Assembly: GCA_016930215.1 (NCBI GenBank)
Contig: JAFGHH010000292.1
Span: forward strand, 1 to 38,573
DNA from: Deltaproteobacteria bacterium
Lineage (GTDB): Bacteria; Myxococcota_A; Polyangia; DRWM01; JAAZOP01
DNA length: 38,573 nucleotides
Reading direction: 5' to 3'
A program made the position numbers and the translations under genes. The first letter of the stretch is position 1. Each line of letters begins with the position of its first letter. The notes beneath the pieces were generated by a model. The model searched no databases. It saw only the letters and a list, made by a program, of their open reading frames with translations, and was not told the DNA's origin. Shown one piece after another: positions 30,267-37,577 of the stretch.

Positions 30267-32165
30267 CTACGGGGTGCGGACGGTGGGGGAGCGGCGGATG
30301 ACCCAGCCCTGGCCGCTCGTCAGGCGGTCGCCGCCGGAGGCCTGCCAGTACATCAGGTTGTCGGCGTCGCCGTGCGCGGTGTCGGCCAGCGGGTCGCCGT
30401 CGTACGGCCAGGTGGTGTCGGGGTTCTCGGTCGGGTGGAACAGCCCCAGGTAGTGACCGACCTCGTGGCCGATCACCTGTCCGATGAACGCCGCGCCGGC
30501 GCCCCAGGCGCCGTCGAGGTTGACGAGCACGGCCGAGTGGGTCGTGCCGTGCACGGCCGGCGGACCGGGGATCCCGCCGGCGATCCCGAGCAGCCCCCAG
30601 CCGGCGAAGTCATGGATGAAGAACACGTTGACCGCGTGCTCGGTCCGTCCCGCCGACAACGCCATCAGCGGGCCGACCTCGCCGTTGTCGATGTCGTCGC
30701 CGTAGCTCACGGTGCTGTAGGTGGTGGCGGCCGAGCCGGTGATGTCGGTGTAGGTGTAGTCCCCGACCGTGATGCCGACCGTGGCGTAGATCCGCTCCCA
30801 TTCGCGCAAGGCGTTCTGGAACCGCGTCGAGGTGGGTGCGGAGCCGGCGTTGACCGTGCAGCCGACGAAGAACAGGTTGACCGACAGCCGCCCGGCCGTC
30901 GCGCCGCCCGGGTCGAGCTTGACGTAGCCGGTCCAATCGACCGTGTCGTCGAAGACGCTGGTCGCGTCGGGCGAGAACATCACCGGCGTCCAGAGGTAGC
31001 GGCCGGCGCGGAAGGTGACGCGGTTGGAGATCGGCACGTAGAAGCTGCCGGCCCGGGAGTCGGGCATGTGCCAGTTCGGCGTGTCGCGCCCCTCTACGAA
31101 ATCGTCGTAGGAGAAGACGTGCTCGTTGACCGGGTCGTAGACGTTGAGCACGCCGACGTAGGCCCCGCGGGTGCCCCGCTGGCGCGCGAACACCTGCAGC
31201 GAGACCGCGCCCGGCGGCATCCACAGCTCGGTGATCCGCCCCGTCGCGCCGGTGGACATGACCTGCGCGGCCAGCGGCACGGCGCGGATCTCCCCCGCGG
31301 TCACCGGCTCGAAACGGCAGATCGGGTAGGTCCCGGTGCCGTCGTCGAGCGGCAGGTCCTGGGTGCTGCAGGCGGTGAGCGCCGTGCAGTCCGCCGCCGC
31401 GCCGCACAGCCGCATGCAGACCCCGTCCGCGCACAGGTGCGACCGGCACTGCGTGTCGCCGCTGCAGGCCAACCCGTCCTGCAGCTGGTCGGAGGTCCAG
31501 TCGTAGCAGCCGTAGCCCACCCGATCCGTGCGGCCGTTGGCGTCCGAATCCTCCGCGAAGGGGACGCACGAGTAGCCGTAGTCGCAGGGGTCGGCCGGGG
31601 CGCAGCGGTCGGCGCAGACGCCGCCCAGCGCCGGCGGCAGGCACAGCCGCGACCGGCACTGGTCCGCCCGCGTGCACGGCGACCCGTTGGACAGGGGCCC
31701 GGTGTCCGCGTCGGCGTCCGCATCCGCGTCCGCATCGGCGTCGGCGTCCGCATCCGCGTCCGCCCCGTCCGGCGCGACTCCCTCGTCCGGCACGTCCTCC
31801 ACGTCCGCATCCGCGTCCGCCGGCGTCGGGCAGGCGGACGGCTCGAGCACGCACGGCACGCAGGCGCCGGCGGAGCCGCAACCCCATCCCTCGCGGCACT
31901 CGTCCGACGACCAGCACTGGTCGAAGCAGTAGATCTCGCCCCCCAGGTCCAGGCATTGCGAGCCGGAGGGGCAGGACCAGTCGTCGCCGCACCAGCGGGT
32001 GCAGAAGCCGCCCGGCCAGATGTCGCTCGGGAGCACGCAGTCGAGCTCGCAGTCCGAGGACCGTTCGCACGGATCCCCGACGGGCCGGCCGCCCGAGGGA
32101 TTCCCGTCGTCGTCGCATCCGACGGCGAGCAGCCCGAGCAGCGCGGTCCGCAGCCACCGACGCAT
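30267..32165 (-). CDS. Predicted lipoprotein with Cys-rich modules, DA-repeat linker and metzincin-like protease domain
   Basis: 632 aa from the ATG at 32165, which shares its A with the upstream stop (TGATG). MRRWLRTALLGLLAVGCDDDG is a lipoprotein signal with Cys near 17 and Asp after it. Cys-rich modules (CERSSDCELDC...CPSGSQCLDLGGEIYCFDQC) precede an (AD)n linker, then two more Cys modules and a beta-rich region (ITELWMPPGAVSLQVFARQRG). The C-terminal catalytic region has IGHEVGHYLGLFHP, the full HExxHxxGxxH metzincin zinc motif, followed by DNLMYW as the Met-turn. This is consistent with a pappalysin-like or related metzincin at the cell surface. It is translationally coupled to the CAP/MYXO-CTERM gene. 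Confidence 0.88.
   Translation of the reverse strand: MRRWLRTALLGLLAVGCDDDGNPSGGRPVGDPCERSSDCELDCVLPSDIWPGGFCTRWCGDDWSCPSGSQCLDLGGEIYCFDQCWSSDECREGWGCGSAGACVPCVLEPSACPTPADADADVEDVPDEGVAPDGADADADADADADADADADADTGPLSNGSPCTRADQCRSRLCLPPALGGVCADRCAPADPCDYGYSCVPFAEDSDANGRTDRVGYGCYDWTSDQLQDGLACSGDTQCRSHLCADGVCMRLCGAAADCTALTACSTQDLPLDDGTGTYPICRFEPVTAGEIRAVPLAAQVMSTGATGRITELWMPPGAVSLQVFARQRGTRGAYVGVLNVYDPVNEHVFSYDDFVEGRDTPNWHMPDSRAGSFYVPISNRVTFRAGRYLWTPVMFSPDATSVFDDTVDWTGYVKLDPGGATAGRLSVNLFFVGCTVNAGSAPTSTRFQNALREWERIYATVGITVGDYTYTDITGSAATTYSTVSYGDDIDNGEVGPLMALSAGRTEHAVNVFFIHDFAGWGLLGIAGGIPGPPAVHGTTHSAVLVNLDGAWGAGAAFIGQVIGHEVGHYLGLFHPTENPDTTWPYDGDPLADTAHGDADNLMYWQASGGDRLTSGQGWVIRRSPTVRTP
31711..31763 (-). 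repeat. In-frame 30-bp duplication in the ADADAD linker
   Basis: A 23-base exact match (31711-31733 and 31741-31763) recurs 30 bases apart inside a longer tract of GAC/GAT-GCN codons. All units are multiples of three, so copy changes would lengthen or shorten the linker without frameshift. Confidence 0.75.
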
Positions 32166-33370
32166 CAGCGACCTCCCTTCCGCGCCCGGCGACGCGACGC
32201 CGCCAGCGCGACGAGCAGCAGCGCCGCCGCGCCCACGACGCCCCGGCGGCGCCCGGACGACGCCACCGCGCAATCGCAGCCGTCGTCGCCGCCCCCGTCG
32301 TCGACGTTGCACGCGCCCTCGTCGGTCTGGCCGTCGCAGTCGTTGTCATGGCCGTCGCACAGGTCACGCTGCGGCAGCACGGCGCCGACGCACGGGCCCC
32401 ACGTGCCGTCGATGCACGACTGCGTGCCGAGCGTGCAGCGGCCGGCGGAGACCCCGCACTGCCGGTCCGGGGTCCCGACGGGGCACGGGCACCCGTCATC
32501 GACCACGCCGTCGCAGTCGTCGTCGTTGCCGTTGCACGCCTCGACGTCGGATACCGGCTCGCACTCGGGCCCGCAGACGCGGTTCTCGTCGACCACGGTG
32601 TCGCAGTCGTTGTCGCGCCCGTCGCACAGCTCGGTGGTGGGCACGCACGAGCCGCAGACGTCCTCGTCGGTGGCCCCGTCGCAGTCGTTGTCGTAGCCGT
32701 CGCAGATCTCGGTGCCGGCCGCCGGCACGTGGCACTCGTTCCACTGGCAGTGGTCGTCGCACTCCTGGATTCCGCTGCCGCAGGAGGGGGTGGTGCAGTC
32801 CCGGGTGGCCGCGAGGGCACAGGCACAACCGTCCTCGTCGAGGATGCCGCCGAAGTCGGTGGTCCAGTACCAGCCGTACGGCGACCCGGCGACGTAGGCG
32901 CGGCCGATGCCGATCGCCACGTAGTCCGCCGTGAGCATGTTGGCGTTGTGCCCGGGCGAGTGTCGCCAGCCGTCGAACGCCTCGTGGGCCGACTCCATCC
33001 CCGCCGCGATGTTCTCGCCCATGACCGTCGACCCGGCGCAGGCCGGCTCGTAGCCGCCCGCGCACATCCGGTCGAACGGGGTCCGGCCCTCGGGGTCGAC
33101 GTGGTCGAAGAAGCCGCGCTCCCCCATGTCGACCGAGAAGTCGTAGGCCGCCTGGTTGATCGTCGCCGACGACGCGAGCGCCCCCAGGTCGTTGGCCGCG
33201 CGGTACTCGTTGATCAACCGCAGGAACTCGGCTTCCTCGCGGTCGAGGTACCGGAGGCCGAACGACTCCCGCCCGTAGGTCCCCTCCTCGACCAGGCACG
33301 CCGCCGGCAGGAGCGCGACGGCCAGCACCAGCACGATCCCCCGCAGACCCGCGACGCGTCGAGACCTCAT
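32165..33370 (-). CDS. CAP/SCP-domain protein with MopE-type repeats and MYXO-CTERM-like tail
   Basis: 401 aa from the ATG at 33370. Signal LRGIVLVLAVALLPAACLVEEG ends in a possible lipobox. The CAP (YkwD-like) domain follows: FLRLINEYRAANDLGAL, GFFDHVDPEGRTPFDRM, GENIAAGM, WRHSPGHNANMLTADYVAIGIG and WYWTTDFGG. Then come four MopE-type repeats: CDGYDNDCDGATDE, CDGRDNDCDTVVDE, CNGNDDDCDGVVDD and CDGHDNDCDGQTDE, likely metal-binding. The C-terminus CDCAVASSGRRRGVVGAAALLLVALAASRRRARKGGR has Cys, a short membrane helix and an Arg cluster, the MYXO-CTERM sorting pattern. It is probably a surface protein cleaved and anchored through this tail. Having both a lipobox-like N-terminus and the C-terminal signal is unusual and may mean the N-terminal Cys is not lipidated. 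Confidence 0.88.
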   Translation of the reverse strand: MRSRRVAGLRGIVLVLAVALLPAACLVEEGTYGRESFGLRYLDREEAEFLRLINEYRAANDLGALASSATINQAAYDFSVDMGERGFFDHVDPEGRTPFDRMCAGGYEPACAGSTVMGENIAAGMESAHEAFDGWRHSPGHNANMLTADYVAIGIGRAYVAGSPYGWYWTTDFGGILDEDGCACALAATRDCTTPSCGSGIQECDDHCQWNECHVPAAGTEICDGYDNDCDGATDEDVCGSCVPTTELCDGRDNDCDTVVDENRVCGPECEPVSDVEACNGNDDDCDGVVDDGCPCPVGTPDRQCGVSAGRCTLGTQSCIDGTWGPCVGAVLPQRDLCDGHDNDCDGQTDEGACNVDDGGGDDGCDCAVASSGRRRGVVGAAALLLVALAASRRRARKGGR

Positions 33371-33423
33371 CGGCGCGACTCCCGCCGGCCCCCGGACCCC
33401 CGCCGGAAACCGCTCCCGGAAGG

Positions 33424-34569
33424 TTACTCCGCGCCTCCCGGAGTGTCCACCGTGCCCGCCGCACGGACCGCGCCGCCGTCCCGGGCGCGTGGTCGGGGCG
33501 CCGCCGCCTGCTCGCGGACCAGCGCCAGCAGCTCCTCCATCCGCTCCCGCTCCGCCGTCGGCAGCCCCTCCGCCGCACGGGCGTCCGCCGCCAAGCCCCG
33601 CTCGAGGTACTCGGTTGCCGCGACGTAGTCCCCGACCCACGCCGCCGCCAGCCCGGCCCCGAGCAGGGCCGGCACCTGCTCCGGGCCCGCCTCCAGCGCG
33701 TGCCGGAACACCTCCCGCGCCTCGTCCCACCGGTCGAGCTGCAGCAGCGCTGCGCCCAGCAGGCTCCAGGCGAAGCCGCCGAGGTCGGCCTGCGCCCCGA
33801 GCCGCAGGAACGGCTCGGACTCCGCCGCCCGCCCCTGCCGCAGCAGCACCCAACCCAGCGCGTACGCCGCCAGCGGCTGGTCCGGCCGCGCGGCCAGCGC
33901 CCGCGTCGCCCACTCGCTCGCGTCCTCGGGGCTGCCGCGCAGCGTGGCGATCCAGGCCAGCAGCGCCTGCACGCCCGGGTCGTCCGGGCTGGCCACGTCG
34001 AGCCGGAGCGCCTGCTCCCAGGCATCGTCGTCCCGGCCCGTCAGGCCGAGGGCCAGCACCAGGTTGTAGCGGGCGTCGAGCTGCCCGGGGTCGGTGCGCA
34101 GCGATTCCTCGAACGCGCCCACCGCCTCCTCCGGATCCCCCTGCCGGAGGCGGAGGTACCCGAGGTTGTTCCAGGCCTCCGCGAAGTCGGGGTTCAGCCG
34201 CAGCGCCTTGCGGGTCAACGCCTCCGCCTCGGCCAGCGCGCCGCGCCGCAACGCCACGACCGCCAGATTGTTGTACGGCTCGGAGAACCGGTCGTTGTAC
34301 TCGAGCGCCAGTCGGAACGCCGCGTCGGCCCCCGCGAGGTCGTTGGCGCGAAGCCGCAGGATGCCGGCGTCGTTGCTGGCCACCGCCCGCTCGTGCAACG
34401 AGGTCGTGGCCAGGCAGCCGAGGGCCGGCATCCCGAGCGCGACGACGGCCGCGGCCGCCGCCGCGACCCGCCGCCGGCGATTCCCGGTCGTCCTCCGCGC
34501 CGAGGTTCCGGCGCGACCGCCTCCTCGACCCGCGCCGTACATTCCCTGCTCCACCGAATTCCGTCGCAT
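33424..34569 (-). CDS. TPR-repeat lipoprotein
   Basis: 381 aa, ATG 34569 with GGGAGGTGGAGG just upstream. A long basic N-terminus precedes the signal (VAAAAAAVVALGMPALGCLATT, Cys near 52). About six to seven tetratricopeptide repeats follow, e.g. NDAGILRLRANDLAGADAAFRLALEYND, SEPYNNLAVVALRRGALAEAEALTRKALRLNPD, AEAWNNLGYLRLRQGDPEEAVGAFEESLRTDPG and LLGAALLQLDRWDEAREVFRHALEAGPE. The tail is Ala/Arg-rich. TPR lipoproteins in this phylum serve as scaffolds in envelope or motility complexes; no partner is identifiable. The 157 bases upstream (34570-34726) contain several GC-rich inverted repeats but no clear promoter. Confidence 0.88.
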   Translation of the reverse strand: MRRNSVEQGMYGAGRGGGRAGTSARRTTGNRRRRVAAAAAAVVALGMPALGCLATTSLHERAVASNDAGILRLRANDLAGADAAFRLALEYNDRFSEPYNNLAVVALRRGALAEAEALTRKALRLNPDFAEAWNNLGYLRLRQGDPEEAVGAFEESLRTDPGQLDARYNLVLALGLTGRDDDAWEQALRLDVASPDDPGVQALLAWIATLRGSPEDASEWATRALAARPDQPLAAYALGWVLLRQGRAAESEPFLRLGAQADLGGFAWSLLGAALLQLDRWDEAREVFRHALEAGPEQVPALLGAGLAAAWVGDYVAATEYLERGLAADARAAEGLPTAERERMEELLALVREQAAAPRPRARDGGAVRAAGTVDTPGGAE

Positions 34570-34726
34570 CCTCCACCTCCCGCCCGCGGCCGGTCGGCCC
34601 GCGGCGGCCCCTGCATCGCGCCCGGCGGCCCGGGTGTTGCGCGAGGAATCGGGCGACGTGGACGAATCCCCACGGAACCGCCCGAACCTCGGCCGGGCGC
34701 ACCCCCGAACGCGGTGCGGGGACGGC

Positions 34727-36913
34727 TCAGGGTTCGAGGCCGAGGTAGGGTCGGGCCTGCTTGACGACGATCCGGTCGTCCGCGGTCACCTCGACCTCGA
34801 GGTCCAGCCGGAGGTCGGCCGGCACGGGATAGACGTGGGCGGCGAAGTGGTCGTGCACGAGGAACAGCAGGCCGGACAACGTCTCCAGCTCGGGGTCGCT
34901 CCACAACCGCGCGCCGTCGGGGGACAGCGAGCTGGGAACCAGCAGGCGGACGTCGGCCGCTCCGGCGGCGCTCCGGCGGAGGGTCAGGGTCTCGGCGACC
35001 GCCGTCGGGTCGCTCGGCCGCACGACGCCGACCTCGCCGAGCTGCGTGACGATGCGGTACAGCGGGTCCCCCGCGTCCGGGCGGAGGTTGGTGATCGCGA
35101 CCGCCTCCTGCCGTTCCATCACGAACGCCGCCTGGACGGCGAGGCCCATGAACACCTGCGCGTGGTCGATGCCGTAGTACTCCCGCTCGTCGAAGGCCCG
35201 CAGGTTCCACAGGCTCCGCCAGACCTTGCGCACGGCGTCGAAGACGGTCTTCTCCTCGATCAGGTCCTGCTCGAGGTCGGCGACGAGGTCGGCCAGCCAC
35301 CAGCGCTCGGGATGCGCCGCCTGCTCGGTCCGCCGGCGGGCCAGCTCGGCCTCGAGATGCGCGCGGTGCGCGGCGGAAAGGCAGCGCGAGGGGCCGAACG
35401 CGTCGCCGTCGAGGTCGTCGGCGAGGCAGCCGGTGCGCGAGTCGTACAGGCCGGCGCCGCTGAACGCCTCGAGGTCCTCGGCGTTGGTGCTCGACCGGAA
35501 ACGCACGTACGTCGCGTCGGCGCCGAACACCTCCCGCAGCCGCGTCGTCAGCGTCTCGAAGAACCCGGGCGCGAAGGCGCCGTCCCGGATCCGGTCGCGC
35601 AGGTCGTCCAGCCTCGCGCCGCGGTACGCGCGGTCGGTGTAGACGCGCGGGTCGGCGAGCAGCGCCGCGATTCCCGCGTCGAGGCCGTTGTGCGCGATGA
35701 ATTCGACGTACGCGCGGAACGGGACGCCGAACCCTTCGACGCGGTGCTCCGGCGGCAGGATCCCGTGCAGCTCGCCGAGGTTGGCGGCCTTGGCGCCGTA
35801 GGCGGGCGCGTCGGTGGAATCGAGCGCGTCGAAGCCCGCGAACGCGGTCACGGTCAGGTCGCTGCGCACGGGGCCGACCGTCGGCCGGTGCTCCTCCCAC
35901 CAGCGCTCCGCATCCGCCAGACTCGCCGCCTCGAGCGCCAGCGAGGACTCGCCGGTCACGAGGTGCACGAGCCGGTCGGCGAGCGCCGCAATGCGGGAGT
36001 CCTCGTAGGCGCCGGCGAGCATCGCGTTCGGGAGCCCCTTCTCCCGCAGGCGCAGGTTGGCGTGGGAATGCACGTTCTGCGGGAGCGCGGTGAGCATGCC
36101 GCCGAGCGTCGTGACGTCGGTCGGGGCGAGCTCCAGCACCAGGATGTCGCGCGGACCGTACTCCTCCGGCGGGCGGGCCCCGCGCGGCGTCACGCTCAGG
36201 TAGCCGTAGCTCTCCCCCACGCTGTACGCCTCGTAGTCGCGTTCGATCAGCTCGACGGGAAACCGCACGGCCACGCCCCGCGCGTTCAGCTCGGGCACCA
36301 GCGGGCGCACGTGGTCCTCCTGCTCCGCCCCGGAGGGCACGAGAACCAGCTCGCTCGCGAGCAGCGGAGCGCAGGCCTTGAGCCGCCGGTCGACTTCGAC
36401 CAGCTCCTCGACCTCGAGGTTCTCGTCGGGTCCCCGCTCCTGGTACACGGTGTAGACCGCGATCCCCGGCCGGCCGCTGAGCGGATGCGTGATGCGCGCG
36501 TAGCGTTTCAGCTCGCCGCCCCACCAGCGCCGCGTGGCGCGGCGCAGGACGAGGTCGGTGTACGCGTCCATCCCCAGCTCGCCGAACTCGTCCGGGAACA
36601 CCGCCCGCAGGAACTGGATGTGGTAGGGGAAGCGCCGCGTGTTCTGGAACAGGCACTCCTGCGGCAACGGCCGCTCCCGGCCATCGACCACCGCCAGGTA
36701 CTTCACCTCGCGGCCCTCGGCCTCCAGGCCCGCATAGTCGGACTCGACTTCGATCCGCTCGAGGTAATCGGGGCCGGTGTCCGGCACATCGCCGGCATCG
36801 TCCGGAGCGGCGTCGTCCGGGCCGACCTCCAGTCCGACATCCGGCTCGCCTCCTCCGCCGCCGCAGGCCGCGAGGCACAGGACGAGCCACGGGAGCCGGC
36901 GCGCTTCAGCCAC
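34727..36913 (-). CDS. Predicted lipoprotein with phosphohistidine-like and PEP/pyruvate (PPDK-type) ATP-grasp domains
   Basis: 728 aa from a GTG at 36913 that overlaps the upstream stop by eight bases. LVLCLAACGGGGG is a lipobox (Cys 17), then an Asp/Ala/Pro linker. Region 65-240 has VKYLAVVDGRERPLPQECLFQNTRRFPYHIQFL, as in uncharacterised PEP/pyruvate-binding exported proteins. Region 254-320 (RDILVLELAPTDVTTLGGMLTALPQNVHSHANLRLREKGLPNAML) resembles the swivelling phosphohistidine domain of dikinases, with His 284 in SHANLRLRE. The ATP-grasp domain starts near 372 (YGAKAANLGELHGILP) and has VRFRSSTNAEDLEAFSGAGLYDS, RKVWRSLWNLRAFDEREYYGIDHAQVFMGLAVQ and a final VKQARPYLG. The order matches glucan water dikinase. 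Substrate and phosphate donor outside the cytoplasm are unclear. Confidence 0.85.
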   Translation of the reverse strand: MAEARRLPWLVLCLAACGGGGGEPDVGLEVGPDDAAPDDAGDVPDTGPDYLERIEVESDYAGLEAEGREVKYLAVVDGRERPLPQECLFQNTRRFPYHIQFLRAVFPDEFGELGMDAYTDLVLRRATRRWWGGELKRYARITHPLSGRPGIAVYTVYQERGPDENLEVEELVEVDRRLKACAPLLASELVLVPSGAEQEDHVRPLVPELNARGVAVRFPVELIERDYEAYSVGESYGYLSVTPRGARPPEEYGPRDILVLELAPTDVTTLGGMLTALPQNVHSHANLRLREKGLPNAMLAGAYEDSRIAALADRLVHLVTGESSLALEAASLADAERWWEEHRPTVGPVRSDLTVTAFAGFDALDSTDAPAYGAKAANLGELHGILPPEHRVEGFGVPFRAYVEFIAHNGLDAGIAALLADPRVYTDRAYRGARLDDLRDRIRDGAFAPGFFETLTTRLREVFGADATYVRFRSSTNAEDLEAFSGAGLYDSRTGCLADDLDGDAFGPSRCLSAAHRAHLEAELARRRTEQAAHPERWWLADLVADLEQDLIEEKTVFDAVRKVWRSLWNLRAFDEREYYGIDHAQVFMGLAVQAAFVMERQEAVAITNLRPDAGDPLYRIVTQLGEVGVVRPSDPTAVAETLTLRRSAAGAADVRLLVPSSLSPDGARLWSDPELETLSGLLFLVHDHFAAHVYPVPADLRLDLEVEVTADDRIVVKQARPYLGLEP

Positions 36914-37559
36914 CGCCGCCGCGCATCAGGCAATGGTTCGGGTCGACCGTCGGGATCGAACGGCAGTCGGTGAACGTCAACGGGAGCTCCGCTTCGCCAT
37001 CGATCGAGAGCGTGTCGGTCCACGCCGCCGTGGTCCCCGAGAAGTCGTAGACCATGCGCACGACGTAGGCGTGCGTGCCGGTCGCCTCGGCCCGCTCGTT
37101 CCAGTTGTGATGGCCGAAGTCGTAGGCGAGCGCGCCCGGGTCGGTCACGCAATCCACCGTGCCGTCCCGCTCGACGCCGAAGCGTACCAGGTCGTAGGGC
37201 AGCGTTTCGCCGACGAAGCTGCGCTCCCCGACCTCGCGCGCGAGCCGCACCCGCACCGCGCCCCCCTCCGCCTCGAAGTCCAGCAGGTTCACCGTCCGCG
37301 TGGCGACCCGGGGCGCCAGCCCGACGAAGCAGTCGTCCAGCGAGGCGGGGAGGTCGCCGTCGCCGTCGTCCGCCACGTCGACACCGGCCTCGTCGTCGGC
37401 GGCGTCCGCCGCATCCACTGCCGCCTCGACGTCGGCGACATCGGCGACGTCTGCGTCCTCGGCGTCCTCAGGGGCGACGGCATCCGTACCGGCGTCCGGC
37501 GAGGCCGGGTCTCCGGTATCGCAGCCGAGCAACAGGAGCAGCAGCGCCAGCGCACGCAT
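36906..37559 (-). CDS. Small predicted lipoprotein with acidic linker, partner of the dikinase-like gene
   Basis: 217 aa from the ATG at 37559, which has AGGAGG at good spacing; the ORF-track GTG at 37577 would place that site inside the gene. MRALALLLLLLGCDTGD is a short lipoprotein signal with Asp after the Cys. A linker of about 55 residues of Asp, Ala, Val and Glu follows. The remaining 140 residues (NLLDFEAEGGAVRVRLAREVG ... DLVRFGVERDGTVDCVTDPGALAYDFGHHNWNERAEATGTHAYVVRMVYDF ... DCRSIPTVDPNHC) look like a beta-rich domain with four Cys; no family is recognised. Its stop overlaps the next start by eight bases, so it is translated together with the dikinase-like lipoprotein. Confidence 0.85.
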   Translation of the reverse strand: MRALALLLLLLGCDTGDPASPDAGTDAVAPEDAEDADVADVADVEAAVDAADAADDEAGVDVADDGDGDLPASLDDCFVGLAPRVATRTVNLLDFEAEGGAVRVRLAREVGERSFVGETLPYDLVRFGVERDGTVDCVTDPGALAYDFGHHNWNERAEATGTHAYVVRMVYDFSGTTAAWTDTLSIDGEAELPLTFTDCRSIPTVDPNHCLMRGGGG

Positions 37560-37577
37560 GCCGGACCTCCTTCGCAC

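Noticed and set aside
31699-31770. Possible CRISPR-like or non-coding direct repeats
   Set aside because: The repeats are in-frame Asp/Ala codons inside a coding region, with no spacers and no cas genes.
28071-32696. 1541-aa plus-strand ORF, the longest in the track
   Set aside because: Runs through the regulator and permease in another frame, then antisense to two lipoprotein genes; no recognisable domain.
34094-36973. 959-aa plus-strand ORF
   Set aside because: Antisense to the TPR and dikinase-like lipoprotein genes, which have signal sequences and clear domains.
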